Below are positions 22,711 to 31,531 of a stretch of DNA of 38,607 bases, piece by piece. The stretch is from Algoriphagus marincola HL-49 (lineage in GTDB: Bacteria > Bacteroidota > Bacteroidia > Cytophagales > Cyclobacteriaceae). Location of the stretch: the NCBI GenBank assembly GCA_001314815.1, contig LJXT01000018.1, forward strand, positions 1-38,607, written 5' to 3'. The notes beneath the pieces are model-generated. The model was not told the origin of the DNA and searched no databases. It worked only from the letters and a program-made list of their open reading frames with translations. Position 1 is the first letter of the stretch, and each line of letters starts with the position of its first letter. The position numbers and the translations under genes are program-made.

Positions 22711-23639
22711 TGCGAACTGTCAAAGCTTTTGCGCCAGCTACTGTAGCCAATGTTTCCTGTGGCTTTGATATTCTTGGCTTTGCTATAGAAGGCATGGGAG
22801 ATACCGTGCAGCTCATAGAAAATAATAGCCAAGAGCTCAGGGTGGTTTCAATCACAGGAGACGGGGGTAGATTGCCTTTGGATGCTGCTAAAAATACCTG
22901 TTCGGTAGCTATTCAGGCTCTTTTGGATGAGTTGGGAATCCGTCTTGGATTGGATATTCATTTAGAAAAAGGGCTGCCACTCGGATCAGGAATGGGTTCA
23001 AGTGCTGCCAGTGCCGTAGCAGCCTTGGTCGCTGTGAATGAATTCCTAGAAAACCCATTGGAGAAAAAAGATCTGCTGCCCTTTGCGATCTTAGCTGAGA
23101 AAGTTGCCTGCGGTGCTGGTCATGCAGATAATGTCGCTCCTAGTCTATTAGGAGGATTTGTCCTGATCCGGGATTATCACCCACTAGATGTCATCAAATT
23201 GCCAGTGCCTTCGGAATTACACTGTGTGCTTTTGCATCCGCATTATGAACTCCGGACAGAGGATTCCCGCTCAGTTCTTCGGGACCAAATTCCTTTAAAA
23301 TATTCCACCATACAATCAGGAAATGTTGGCGGATTGGTTTCTGGACTTTTTCTATCCGATTATGGATTGATATCAAGGTCATTGCGGGATGTGATAGCCG
23401 AGCCTTATCGAGCAGTGTTGATCCCTGGTTTTTATGAGGTACGAGAAGCAATCAAATCCGCTGGTTCACTCGGAATGGGTATTTCAGGTTCCGGGCCAAC
23501 CCTTTTTTCCCTCTGTCAGGGGGAGAGTTCCATCCCCGGAATTATTTCAGCGGCTCGAAAGGTCTATGAATCTATGGGCCTCGGAGTAGATGCCTATCAC
23601 TCAGCGATCAACACCCGTGGAGCTTTTGTATTTGAATAA
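22710..23639 (+). CDS. thrB: Homoserine kinase
   Basis: A GHMP-family kinase of 309 residues that phosphorylates homoserine. Motif 1 is FAPATVANVSCGFDILGFA. The ATP loop PLGSGMGSSAASA lies at about residues 89-101. The C-terminal glycine motif is GMGISGSGPTLFSL. The stop of thrA and the ATG overlap as TGATG, which suggests translational coupling. A GTG three bases earlier is possible but unnecessary. Confidence 0.95.
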   Translation: MRTVKAFAPATVANVSCGFDILGFAIEGMGDTVQLIENNSQELRVVSITGDGGRLPLDAAKNTCSVAIQALLDELGIRLGLDIHLEKGLPLGSGMGSSAASAVAALVAVNEFLENPLEKKDLLPFAILAEKVACGAGHADNVAPSLLGGFVLIRDYHPLDVIKLPVPSELHCVLLHPHYELRTEDSRSVLRDQIPLKYSTIQSGNVGGLVSGLFLSDYGLISRSLRDVIAEPYRAVLIPGFYEVREAIKSAGSLGMGISGSGPTLFSLCQGESSIPGIISAARKVYESMGLGVDAYHSAINTRGAFVFE

Positions 23640-23647
23640 ACCACAGC

Positions 23648-24946
23648 ATGAAGTATTACAGCACCAATAACCATAAGCATCAAGTTGGTCTTTCCGAGGC
23701 CGTAATCAAGGGTTTGGCTACAGATAATGGCCTGTATATGCCCGAGCGGATTCCTGTTTTGCCAAATGACCTGATCGAAAAAATGTCCGAAATGAGCTTT
23801 CGGGAAATCGGCTATGCGGTGATCGGGGCTTTGTTTTCAGAGGATTTGAGTGAAAAGCAAATCAAAGAGCTTGTTGATCACACCTTATCTTTTGACGCGC
23901 CACTCGTGCAGGTTGAGGAAGAAATATACAGTTTGGAGCTTTTTCATGGTCCTACTCTGGCTTTCAAAGACTTTGGAGCACGATTTTGCTCCAATCTGAT
24001 GAGTATGCTGGTGAAAGAAAAATCTAAAACTCTTCGGGTTTTGGTCGCTACTTCTGGCGATACGGGAAGCGCAGTGGCCAATGGCTTTTTAGGTGTAGAA
24101 GGAGTTGAAGTGATTATTCTCTTTCCCAAAGGAAAAGTCAGTAAACTTCAGGAGAAGCAGTTTACCACATTAGGGCAAAATATAACCGCCTTGGAAGTGG
24201 AGGGAGTCTTTGATGACTGTCAGACCTTGGTGAAGCAGGCATTTTTGGATCGAGAATTAAATGAAAAGCTGATGCTGACCTCGGCGAATTCCATCAACAT
24301 TGCCCGCTGGATTCCGCAGTGTCTGTATTACTTCTATGCTTATTCCAGACTACCAAAAAATGAAAAAAAAGTTGTTTTCTCTGTTCCCAGTGGGAATTTT
24401 GGAAATATCGGAGCTGGGATTTTGGCACAACAAATGGGCCTGCCGATAGCACAGTTTGTGGCAGCAACCAATGTGAATAAGGTAGTTCCCGAGTATTTGC
24501 ATGGCTCACCTTTCCAGGCAAAGCCCTCCATCCCGACCCTGTCCAATTCTATGGACGTGGGCAATCCAAGTAATTTCCCAAGGCTTCTGGCGCTATATGG
24601 AGGAGATGAGAAGCGGTTCCGGGAAAACGTGAAAGGGTATTTCTACACCGATGAGGAAACGGTGGAGGCCATTCAAGCAATTCAGCCAAGGGGATATACA
24701 CTCGATCCTCATGGAGCAGTGGGATATTTGGGCTTGAAAGACTTCATGGCCGAAAATCCAGGTTATGTGGGAGTCTTTTTGGAAACGGCCCATCCGGGTA
24801 AATTCCGGGATGTGGTGGAGGAAGCATTGGGAGAAGAATTGATCTTACCTGAGCGATTAGCAGCCTTTTTGGAGGGGGAGAAAAAAGTGATTCCTATGGG
24901 AAAAAGTTTTGATGAGTTTAAGGGTTTTTTGGAGGGGTTGGTTTGA
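23648..24946 (+). CDS. thrC: Threonine synthase
   Basis: A PLP enzyme of 432 residues that converts O-phosphohomoserine to threonine. The PLP lysine is Lys107 in GPTLAFKDFGARF. Other family marks are VATSGDTGSAVANGF (phosphate contacts), SANSINIARWIPQ, VPSGNFGNIGAG and ETAHPGKF near the C-terminus. N-terminal YYSTNNHKHQVGLSEAV is the usual threonine synthase start. It is the last gene of the operon, 8 bp after thrB, and converges on the vapC-type gene of locus 2. Confidence 0.96.
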   Translation: MKYYSTNNHKHQVGLSEAVIKGLATDNGLYMPERIPVLPNDLIEKMSEMSFREIGYAVIGALFSEDLSEKQIKELVDHTLSFDAPLVQVEEEIYSLELFHGPTLAFKDFGARFCSNLMSMLVKEKSKTLRVLVATSGDTGSAVANGFLGVEGVEVIILFPKGKVSKLQEKQFTTLGQNITALEVEGVFDDCQTLVKQAFLDRELNEKLMLTSANSINIARWIPQCLYYFYAYSRLPKNEKKVVFSVPSGNFGNIGAGILAQQMGLPIAQFVAATNVNKVVPEYLHGSPFQAKPSIPTLSNSMDVGNPSNFPRLLALYGGDEKRFRENVKGYFYTDEETVEAIQAIQPRGYTLDPHGAVGYLGLKDFMAENPGYVGVFLETAHPGKFRDVVEEALGEELILPERLAAFLEGEKKVIPMGKSFDEFKGFLEGLV

Positions 24947-24990
24947 TGATTCGGTGAGTGATATTGTTATTTGAAACTATCGAAACCCAA

Positions 24991-25395
24991 TCAAACCACC
25001 TCCCAAGGCTCAAAAACAGGGATTTGACTTGATTTGAAGTCTTTTTTATTTCTAGTGATAATTCCTTCAAGTTTGGATATGCTGGAAGCACAAAAGTATT
25101 GCACGGCATCTTCCAAGTCCTTAAAATCAGAGTTTAAAGCTTGTAAGATTTGAGCTTTTTGGGTAGGTTGAATCTCTAAATAATTGATCAACCGACCGAT
25201 TTTGATTCTGCTTTCGGCTTCTCCTATTTCTTTCGAAATGATGTAATAGCTGGTCAGTATCGAATTGTCCGATGTCCAAAGTTGCCATTCCTTCAGCCGG
25301 GATTTATTGAATATCTCCAAAGCATACTTTCCAAACGGCTGTCTATTTCCCAAAAAGTCCAGCAGGATATTAGTGTCTAAAAAGTATCGTGTCAT
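24991..25395 (-). CDS. PIN-domain toxin, VapC type (locus 2)
   Basis: A 134-residue PIN protein. FLDTNILLDFL at the N-terminus carries the first acidic residue and the DTN signature, SDFKDLEDAVQYF has the middle acids, and ITRNKKDFKSSQIPVFEPWEV the last. It is expected to be an RNase neutralised by the upstream gene, which it overlaps by 4 bp. It is similar to the PIN protein at 9616-10035 and uses the same two-gene layout. Confidence 0.86.
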   Translation of the reverse strand: MTRYFLDTNILLDFLGNRQPFGKYALEIFNKSRLKEWQLWTSDNSILTSYYIISKEIGEAESRIKIGRLINYLEIQPTQKAQILQALNSDFKDLEDAVQYFCASSISKLEGIITRNKKDFKSSQIPVFEPWEVV

Positions 25396-25643
25396 TTCTG
25401 GTGTTTTTCGCTTAAAATTTCTCGGATCGCCTCTTTTTCATTTAAGTCAGCGGGTAAATTGACCGAACCAAAAAGCCCTTTGAATTCTTCAGGAATATTA
25501 GCTTGCTGTATCTCCACTTCTGCAATTTCTTTTTCTAAAAATCGCTCGACCAAATCCGAAAGACTCTTTCCAGAGTTCCTCGCGAATTCCTTTGCCTTTT
25601 CAATGATGTTTTTTTCGATAGTGAGCGTGAGTTTTGTTTTCAT
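25392..25643 (-). CDS. VapB-type antitoxin, DUF6364-like (locus 2)
   Basis: The 83-residue protein begins MKTKLTLTIEKNIIEKAKEFARNSGKSL, matching the N-terminus of the locus 1 antitoxin residue for residue over much of its length. The middle (DLVERFLEKEIAEVEI) is helical, and the end has PEEFKGLFGSVNLP and EAIREILSEKH. The start at 25643 is chosen because it aligns with the paralogue. An in-frame ATG at 25742 would add 33 residues of unrelated character. Confidence 0.86.
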   Translation of the reverse strand: MKTKLTLTIEKNIIEKAKEFARNSGKSLSDLVERFLEKEIAEVEIQQANIPEEFKGLFGSVNLPADLNEKEAIREILSEKHQK

Positions 25644-25765
25644 CTGTTTATAATTTGTCTTAAAGCGGTCACATGGAATCTCGCAATTATAATCATCCCT
25701 CTGTGTGTCGCTTGCGTCATGCTCGATTTCATCTGTTTTCAAATTGATTTTGAATGGTCAGATTG

Positions 25766-25809
25766 CCCCGAAAGCTTTCGGGGTGACGATTAACCCCGAA
25801 ATATCGGGG
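25766..25809. repeat. Palindrome doublet in the vapBC locus 2 leader
   Basis: CCCCGAAAGCTTTCGGGG (25766-25783) and CCCCGAAATATCGGGG (25794-25809) lie 10 bp apart. Outer arms TGCCCCGA/TCGGGGCA can also pair across both. The doublet lies between the operator and the antitoxin start codon, so it would fold in the 5' leader of the mRNA. Confidence 0.75.
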
Positions 25810-25840
25810 CATTTCCCGTATGTTAAAAGATTATTTTAAT

Positions 25841-25884
25841 CGTGTCGATTTCATGACACGTGTAATTTATTTAAATATACGTGT
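25841..25884 (-). promoter_or_regulatory. Operator/promoter of vapBC locus 2
   Basis: ACACGTGT (25856-25863) and ATACGTGT (25877-25884) lie 21 bp apart, and CGTGTC/GACACG (25841-25860) forms a further inverted repeat over the first box. The 14-mer ACACGTGTAATTTA (25856-25869) is identical to the distal box of locus 1. A TATATTTA on the minus strand between the boxes could be the -7 element. Confidence 0.6.
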
Positions 25885-25975
25885 GTTTTCTGTTTATTGA
25901 TTCTATTTCTGTAAAAATTTAGAAAAAGCTTTTGCCTTCACTATTATCAATTTCTAATTCAAACCTATTTTAACC

Positions 25976-27058
25976 ATGTATTATTTAACTCGTTTTCTCA
26001 GTCTTCTGCTTCTTGCAGGATTTGCCTGCTCCCAGCCAAAAGACACCTCCGAGATCATTACGGCTGATTCCACGGCTTCCAAATTTGCAAATGCTCCATT
26101 GGTTGAGCATATCTACACCGCTGATCCCTCAGCCCATGTTTTTGAAGGGAAAATTTTCATCTATCCCTCGCATGATATCGAAACGGAGGTGGCGGAGGAC
26201 GACATGGGTTCTCATTTTGATATGAAGGATTATCATGTCTTCTCCATGGAGCAACCCGGAGCGGAAGTCACTGATCATGGGGTCGCGCTGAAATTGGAGG
26301 ATATTCCTTGGGCAGGCCGTCAGCTTTGGGCTCCGGATGCGGCTGAGAAGGATGGAAAATACTTCCTTTATTTTCCTGCAAAGGACAAACAGGATATTTT
26401 CAAAATTGGGGTAGCGATCTCAGATCGGCCGGAAGGGCCCTTTCAAGCGGAACCTGAACCTATTGCCGGGACTTTCAGCATGGATCCATCTGCCTTTCAG
26501 GATGGAGAGGAGTATTACTTGCTATGGGGTGGAATCTGGGGCGGTCAGCTTCAATGGTATGAAGATCAAAAGCTGGTAGAAGGACGAAAAGGTCCAACAG
26601 ATGGTATTCCAGCACCAGACGAAAAAGCCTTAATGCCATACATTGCCAAACTTTCAGACTCCATGACCGAATTGGCTGAGAATCCAAAGGAAGTTTTGAT
26701 TTTGGATGAAAATGGTGAATCAATCAAAGCAGGAGACAATGATCGGAGGTTCTTTGAAGCAGCCTGGATGCATCAATACAACGGGAAATACTACCTGTCC
26801 TATTCCACTGGCGATACCCATTTTATCGCTTATGCTACAGGGGACAGCCCTTATGGGCCTTTCACTTACCAGGGAAATGTCTTGGAGCCGGTTCAGGGCT
26901 GGACCAATCACCATTCTATTGTGGAGTTTGAGGGTAAATGGTATCTTTTTTACCATGATACTGAGCTATCAGGAGAGACTCCACTTAGGAATATCAAAAT
27001 GGCTGAGTTAACTCACCTACCTGACGGAAAAATTCAAACTATCAATCCAATGAAGTAA
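25976..27058 (+). CDS. Glycoside hydrolase family 43-like lipoprotein
   Basis: The 360-residue protein opens with a lipoprotein signal (LSLLLLAGFAC, Cys18) and a Ser/Thr-rich linker. The GH43 five-bladed propeller follows, with TADPSAHVFEGKIFIYPSHD (about 48-67; Asp of TADPS is the likely general base), WAPDAAEKDGKYFLYFPA, SMDPSAFQDGEEYYLLWGG (second acidic site), FEAAWMHQYNGKYYLSYS (likely acid Glu) and NHHSIVEFEGKWYLFYHD. GH43 enzymes cleave arabinose or xylose linkages. The exact substrate is not determined, and no sugar-uptake genes lie nearby. Confidence 0.9.
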   Translation: MYYLTRFLSLLLLAGFACSQPKDTSEIITADSTASKFANAPLVEHIYTADPSAHVFEGKIFIYPSHDIETEVAEDDMGSHFDMKDYHVFSMEQPGAEVTDHGVALKLEDIPWAGRQLWAPDAAEKDGKYFLYFPAKDKQDIFKIGVAISDRPEGPFQAEPEPIAGTFSMDPSAFQDGEEYYLLWGGIWGGQLQWYEDQKLVEGRKGPTDGIPAPDEKALMPYIAKLSDSMTELAENPKEVLILDENGESIKAGDNDRRFFEAAWMHQYNGKYYLSYSTGDTHFIAYATGDSPYGPFTYQGNVLEPVQGWTNHHSIVEFEGKWYLFYHDTELSGETPLRNIKMAELTHLPDGKIQTINPMK

Positions 27059-27063
27059 TGCAA

Positions 27064-27084
27064 AAGCCGGATTCTGTCCGGCTT
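27064..27084. terminator. Bidirectional terminator between the GH43 and polyprenyl synthase genes
   Basis: AAGCCGGA/TCCGGCTT form a perfect 8-bp stem with a 5-nt loop. On the plus strand it is followed by ATTTCTT, and on the minus strand by TTGC. It sits between two convergent genes. Confidence 0.75.
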
Positions 27085-28057
27085 ATTTCTTACGCTCGAT
27101 GGTGTAACTGACGAGGTCTTTGAGGGATGTCTTAAATTCGGAATCAGGAAAGTCCTTTAGGATATCCAAAGCTTCTTGATAGAATTCATTCATTTTCTCT
27201 TTGGCATATTCTAGCCCCCCACTTTTCTTCACAAAGTCAATTACCTGAGCTACAGCTTTCTTATCTTCTGATTTGTTTTTGATCAGGGAAATGATTCTTC
27301 TTTTCTCCAGCCAATCTGCATTTCTCAAAGCATAGATCAGCGGAAGTGTCATTTTCTTTTCCTTGATATCAATGCCTACGGGCTTACCGATTTCATCCTC
27401 CCCATAGTCGAAAAGGTCATCTTTGATCTGGAAAGCCATCCCGACTTTTTCTCCAAAATCACGCATTTTGCTTACGTTCTCCAAGTCCGCTCCCACACTT
27501 GATGCGCCTACAGCACAGCAAGAGGCGATGAGACTGGCGGTTTTTTGTCTGATAATCTCGTAATATACCTCTTCGTCTATATCCAGTTTTCGGGCTTTAT
27601 AACTTTGCAGAAGTTCACCTTCTGACATTTCCCTTACGGCATTGGAGACGATCTGCAGGAGATTAAAGTCTCCATTGTCCACGGAAAGGAGTAGTCCCCT
27701 CGACAGCAGGTAATCCCCTACCAAAACGGCGATTTTGTTCTTCCAGAGTGCATTTACAGAAAAAAATCCTCGGCGGTAGTTCGCATCATCCACTACGTCA
27801 TCATGCACTAGGGTAGCTGTATGAAGGAGTTCGATAAGCGCAGCTCCTCTGTGGGTAGAGTCGTTGATCTGTCCACAGACGCCAGCTGTCAAAAACACAA
27901 ACATGGGACGCATCTGCTTACCCTTGCGCTTGACAATGTAATTGGTGATGTGGTCAAGGAGCTTGACTTTGCTCTTCATAAAATCCCTAAACTTCTGCTC
28001 GAATTCAATCATTTCGGCAGCAATCGGGACTTGGATTTGTTTGAGTTCAGGTTTCAT
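27083..28057 (-). CDS. Polyprenyl diphosphate synthase
   Basis: A trans-prenyltransferase of 324 residues that extends allylic diphosphates with IPP. Visible motifs are GKQMRP (46-51), the first Asp-rich motif DDVVDD (86-91) with following RRG, and the second Asp-rich motif DDLFD (213-217). The small Ala81 five residues before the first motif fits a long-chain product such as the side chain of menaquinone, though chain length is not certain. It is divergent from the DUF4199 gene. Confidence 0.94.
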   Translation of the reverse strand: MKPELKQIQVPIAAEMIEFEQKFRDFMKSKVKLLDHITNYIVKRKGKQMRPMFVFLTAGVCGQINDSTHRGAALIELLHTATLVHDDVVDDANYRRGFFSVNALWKNKIAVLVGDYLLSRGLLLSVDNGDFNLLQIVSNAVREMSEGELLQSYKARKLDIDEEVYYEIIRQKTASLIASCCAVGASSVGADLENVSKMRDFGEKVGMAFQIKDDLFDYGEDEIGKPVGIDIKEKKMTLPLIYALRNADWLEKRRIISLIKNKSEDKKAVAQVIDFVKKSGGLEYAKEKMNEFYQEALDILKDFPDSEFKTSLKDLVSYTIERKK

Positions 28058-28199
28058 CAGGAATGCGAGCGTAAAAATAGCATGCTTTGGGTGCAGTGCA
28101 AGAAAACTTTTGGCTTTACTGACAAACGGTCTACATCCCGAAACGTTTATGGATTTTCTGAATTTTGTATTTTATTGATAGATCATAACCCCCAGCACG

Positions 28200-28703
28200 A
28201 TGAAAAAGCTAAGTATTGAAATTAAATGGGCACTAATTTTTGTGTCTATGATGCTGATTTGGATGGTCTTTGAGAAAGCCATGGGATGGCACGATGAGAA
28301 GATCGCCGACCATGCCACCTACACCAATTTGGTAGCCATTCCCTCGGTTCTTATTTATGTTTTAGCGCTTCGGGACAAAAAGAGGAATTTCTATAGAGGC
28401 CAGTTGAGTTTCAATCAGGGCTTAGCTTCAGGGTTTATCATCACCTTGATCGTGGTCTTGCTTACTCCATTGAGTCAGTTTGTCATCTCCACTTACATTA
28501 CTCCCCACTTTTTCTCCCATATGATCGAATATTCTGTAAGCACCGGGATCATGGAGAGAAGTGCTGCAGAGGAGTTTTTTAATTTGAAAAGTTATATCAT
28601 CCAAGCCACTATAGGAGCCTTCATTATGGGTTTGATTACCTCCTTGGTCGTAGCTTTTTTGGTGAAATCAAAAAAAGATACACCTATGCCCTCTGCCTGC
28701 TAA
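28200..28703 (+). CDS. DUF4199 family membrane protein
   Basis: The 167-residue protein has four hydrophobic helices: about 9-25, 43-60, 79-100 and 137-158. The layout (MKKLSIEIKWALIFVSMMLIWM, then YTNLVAIPSVLIYVLALRDKK, then GLASGFIITLIVVLLTPLSQFVIS) is typical of Bacteroidota DUF4199 proteins. The function is unknown. A TATCTTTG box follows its stop (28730-28737) and probably serves the next gene. Confidence 0.85.
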   Translation: MKKLSIEIKWALIFVSMMLIWMVFEKAMGWHDEKIADHATYTNLVAIPSVLIYVLALRDKKRNFYRGQLSFNQGLASGFIITLIVVLLTPLSQFVISTYITPHFFSHMIEYSVSTGIMERSAAEEFFNLKSYIIQATIGAFIMGLITSLVVAFLVKSKKDTPMPSAC

Positions 28704-28729
28704 TCCTAATCTGACTAATTCTATTTATG

Positions 28730-28737
28730 TATCTTTG
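28730..28737 (+). promoter_or_regulatory. Candidate -7 box of the acyltransferase/gpsA operon
   Basis: TATCTTTG is a full match to TAnnTTTG, 22 bp before the TTG start of the acyltransferase gene. The -33 element is not clear. Confidence 0.4.
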
Positions 28738-28759
28738 ATTTTTCTAATCAATCTGCCCC

Positions 28760-30457
28760 TTGGAGGAAAAATATATCAAGCACAAATACGATCCCATCCT
28801 TCCTAGTAAGGATGAGTGGCCCGTTGTCAAATTGGCGCGTGAGCGAAAGGAATTTGTCAAAAAAGTATCTGAAAATGCTCAAGGTCGGATATTGAAGCTT
28901 ACTTCCAACAATATGGAAATATTGAAGGAGGAGCTGGAAACTACTCGCTACCGAGAGAAGCTTCGAATAAAGCAAAATCCATGGGTGGTGGACCCAGATG
29001 ATGAAGGAGCCTTTTGGGGAAAAGTCAAAGAGTCTCTTCTTCATGCGAGTTCGGAGACAAGCCTTTCCAAAAAGCAGAGGGAAGCGATTTATAAGGAAAT
29101 ATTAGAATCCATTACTTCCCGGTATTCGGAGGAAATTGCCAGCAATTTTAAGCATCAGCATTACAAGTTTATTCGGAGCGTGGTCACTTTTGGATTTGCA
29201 CGCTTGCTCAATGCGGCCCGGGTAAAAGGATTTCGATCCATTTTTTCCAATCAGTACACTCTACAGGATAAGATACAAATCACTGGGGAAACCGATCAGC
29301 TCAGAGATTTGGCTACGAAAGGCACCATTGTGATGGTTCCTACACACTTTTCCAATCTGGATAGTATCCTGATTGGTTGGATTATTTCAGTCCTTGGATT
29401 ACCTCCATTTATCTATGGAGCTGGATTGAATCTCTTCAATATTTCCATTTTTGCCTACTTTATGAATGCGCTTGGAGCATATAAAGTAGATCGTCGAAAA
29501 AAGAATTTGGTCTACTTGGAGACCTTAAAAACCTATTCCAAAGAGGCCATTCAATTTGGATGTCATTCCCTTTTCTTCCCTGGAGGCACACGTAGCCGAA
29601 GCGGTATGATTGAGAGCAAACTCAAATTGGGCTTACTTAGCACAGCTATTGAAGCACAGCGAAAAAATTATCAGGAGGGGATCACCGGGATTTCAGGTAA
29701 AATCTTCGTGGTACCCGTCACGATTAATTATCATTTTGTCTTGGAGGCTCCAAGTCTAATACGAGATCACTTAAGTATCACCGGGCAGGAGCGTTATTAC
29801 AAAGAGAATGATGAGTTCTCTACTTCTTACAAAATCTCGAAGTTCCTCGTCAAGTTTTTTACCAAGGGATCAGATATTTCTGTTTCTGTTGGGAAAGCGA
29901 TGGATGTTCTGGGAAATTATGTCAACGAAAAGGGGGAGAGCTTGGATCAGCATGGGAGAGTGATTGACACCAGTCATTATTTCAGATCCGGAGGAAGGGT
30001 GACAGTGGATTCTCAGCGAGAGGAAGAATACACCCACATGCTTGGAAGGAAAATTGTAGAGGAGTTTCACCGAATCAATCGGGTTTTCAGCTCTCATTTG
30101 GTTGCCTTTACAGCATTTGAACTCATCAAAGCCAAAAACTCCAAATTGGATCTATTTGACTTGATTAGATTGCCAGAAGAGGAAATTTTCATTGAATACG
30201 AAGAATTCAAGGATGCTTGTCAGCGAGTGTATGATCAGATTCTAATTCTTCGTGAGCAGGGATTGATCAAAATTGCTCCACACATGAAGCGAAGTCTAGA
30301 GGAAATTATCACTCATGGACTCGATAACGTGGGGATGTATCATGCCAAGCGGCCTTTGATCCGAAATAAAAAAGGTCAAATCGTGACCGAGGACATGAGT
30401 TTACTTTATTTCTATCACAATAGACTACACGGCTATGAGCTCGAAAATCTTTTCTGA
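28760..30457 (+). CDS. Large PlsC-domain acyltransferase
   Basis: A 565-residue acyltransferase of the glycerolipid type. The HX4D motif HFSNLD lies at 196-201, FPGGTRSRSG at 273-282 (motif III), and VVPVTINYHFVLEAP further on. The protein is much longer than PlsC, with N- and C-terminal extensions, and resembles PlsB-like glycerol-3-phosphate acyltransferases. It is likely to start phospholipid synthesis or to acylate the 1-acyl intermediate. The start is TTG at 28760: an in-frame stop lies 15 bases upstream and no ATG is near. Its end overlaps gpsA by 23 bp, so the two are coupled. Confidence 0.85.
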   Translation: MEEKYIKHKYDPILPSKDEWPVVKLARERKEFVKKVSENAQGRILKLTSNNMEILKEELETTRYREKLRIKQNPWVVDPDDEGAFWGKVKESLLHASSETSLSKKQREAIYKEILESITSRYSEEIASNFKHQHYKFIRSVVTFGFARLLNAARVKGFRSIFSNQYTLQDKIQITGETDQLRDLATKGTIVMVPTHFSNLDSILIGWIISVLGLPPFIYGAGLNLFNISIFAYFMNALGAYKVDRRKKNLVYLETLKTYSKEAIQFGCHSLFFPGGTRSRSGMIESKLKLGLLSTAIEAQRKNYQEGITGISGKIFVVPVTINYHFVLEAPSLIRDHLSITGQERYYKENDEFSTSYKISKFLVKFFTKGSDISVSVGKAMDVLGNYVNEKGESLDQHGRVIDTSHYFRSGGRVTVDSQREEEYTHMLGRKIVEEFHRINRVFSSHLVAFTAFELIKAKNSKLDLFDLIRLPEEEIFIEYEEFKDACQRVYDQILILREQGLIKIAPHMKRSLEEIITHGLDNVGMYHAKRPLIRNKKGQIVTEDMSLLYFYHNRLHGYELENLF

Positions 30458-31493
30458 TTCATCATTGATCGGTGTAGTAGGCGTAGGTTCTTTTGGGACC
30501 GTCATCGCCAATATGCTTGCTGAAAAAAACCAAGTTTTGGTTTATGCAAGAAATGCTGAGGTCGTTGCAGAGATCAATGAAAATCATACAGCGCAGGGCA
30601 AATCAATGCATGAATCCATTGTGGCTACACAGGATCCTCAGCAGCTTTGTGAATCCTGCCAAACCATTTTTTTTATGGTTCCCAGTTCGGCATTTCAGGA
30701 TGTCGCCAGGAAATTCTCCCCTTTCCTTCAGCCTTTTCATTTGGTGATACACGGGACGAAGGGACTTTGTCTGGATTTGCCTGAAGGGCAAAGTTTGGAC
30801 GAGGTGAAAAATCTTGACCGCAGTCGCATTCTGACTATGAGTGAAGTGCTACAGAAAGAGACTGTTGCAGTTCGCGTAGGTTGCCTAGCCGGACCGAATA
30901 TCGCAAAAGAGCTTTCTAAAAGTCAACCAGCAGCAACAGTGATCGCCTCTAAGTTCAACGAGGTGATCTTGGAAGGACAGCGATTGCTTCGGTCTGAAAA
31001 ATTTCAGGTTTACGGCAATTCCGACATTATCGGAGTAGAGCTAAGTGGAGTATTGAAGAATATCATTGCCATAGCTGCCGGGGCATTGGCAGGGTTAGGT
31101 TTGGGAGAAAATGCCAAGGGGTTACTTATTTCACGAGGGATGGTAGAGATGGTACATTTGAGTCGTGCCTTGGGAGGTAGCGTAAAATCAGCTTTTGGGC
31201 TTGCTGGAGTGGGGGATTTGGTGACCACTTGTAACTCGGTGAATTCCCGAAATTATACAGTCGGCTATCGCCTTGCAAAGGGAGAAAAATTGCCACAGAT
31301 CCTAGATGAAATGGAAGAAGTGGCCGAGGGAATTAATACTGTAAAAATCATCAAAGGCTTTTTGGAGGCAGCGGATTTACGGGCACCAATTACAGAAAAC
31401 CTGTACCGGGTTTTGTTTGAAGATCTGGAGATAGAGGAAGCGCTTCAGTTTCTGATGAAATACCCCTTCAATGTCGATGTTGATTTCGTCTAG
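30435..31493 (+). CDS. gpsA: Glycerol-3-phosphate dehydrogenase [NAD(P)+]
   Basis: The 352-residue cytoplasmic enzyme reduces dihydroxyacetone phosphate to sn-glycerol-3-phosphate. The N-terminal Rossmann motif is IGVVGVGSFGTVIANMLAEKN, then VHGTKGL-like VIHGTKGL, LAGPNIAKELSKSQPAATVI, the catalytic lysine region GVLKNIIAIAAGALAGLGLGENAKGLLISRG and FGLAGVGDLVTTCNSVNSRNYTVG. All are intact. It begins inside the acyltransferase gene, which ties substrate production to acylation. A strong hairpin terminator follows. Confidence 0.95.
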   Translation: MSSKIFSDSSLIGVVGVGSFGTVIANMLAEKNQVLVYARNAEVVAEINENHTAQGKSMHESIVATQDPQQLCESCQTIFFMVPSSAFQDVARKFSPFLQPFHLVIHGTKGLCLDLPEGQSLDEVKNLDRSRILTMSEVLQKETVAVRVGCLAGPNIAKELSKSQPAATVIASKFNEVILEGQRLLRSEKFQVYGNSDIIGVELSGVLKNIIAIAAGALAGLGLGENAKGLLISRGMVEMVHLSRALGGSVKSAFGLAGVGDLVTTCNSVNSRNYTVGYRLAKGEKLPQILDEMEEVAEGINTVKIIKGFLEAADLRAPITENLYRVLFEDLEIEEALQFLMKYPFNVDVDFV

Positions 31494-31497
31494 ACAT

Positions 31498-31525
31498 AAA
31501 AAAAGCTCTTCAAACGAAGAGCTTT
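31498..31525 (-). terminator. Terminator between gpsA and the sugar dehydrogenase gene
   Basis: AAAGCTCTTC/GAAGAGCTTT form a perfect 10-bp stem with a 4-nt loop. On the minus strand it is followed by a run of Ts (TTTTTTTATG), so it ends the sugar dehydrogenase transcript well. It also lies directly downstream of gpsA and probably works both ways. Confidence 0.88.
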
Positions 31526-31531
31526 ATTCGA

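Noticed and set aside
25644-25742. Upstream ATG start for the locus 2 antitoxin
   Set aside because: The extra 33 residues have no counterpart in the locus 1 paralogue, which aligns from MKTKLTLT.
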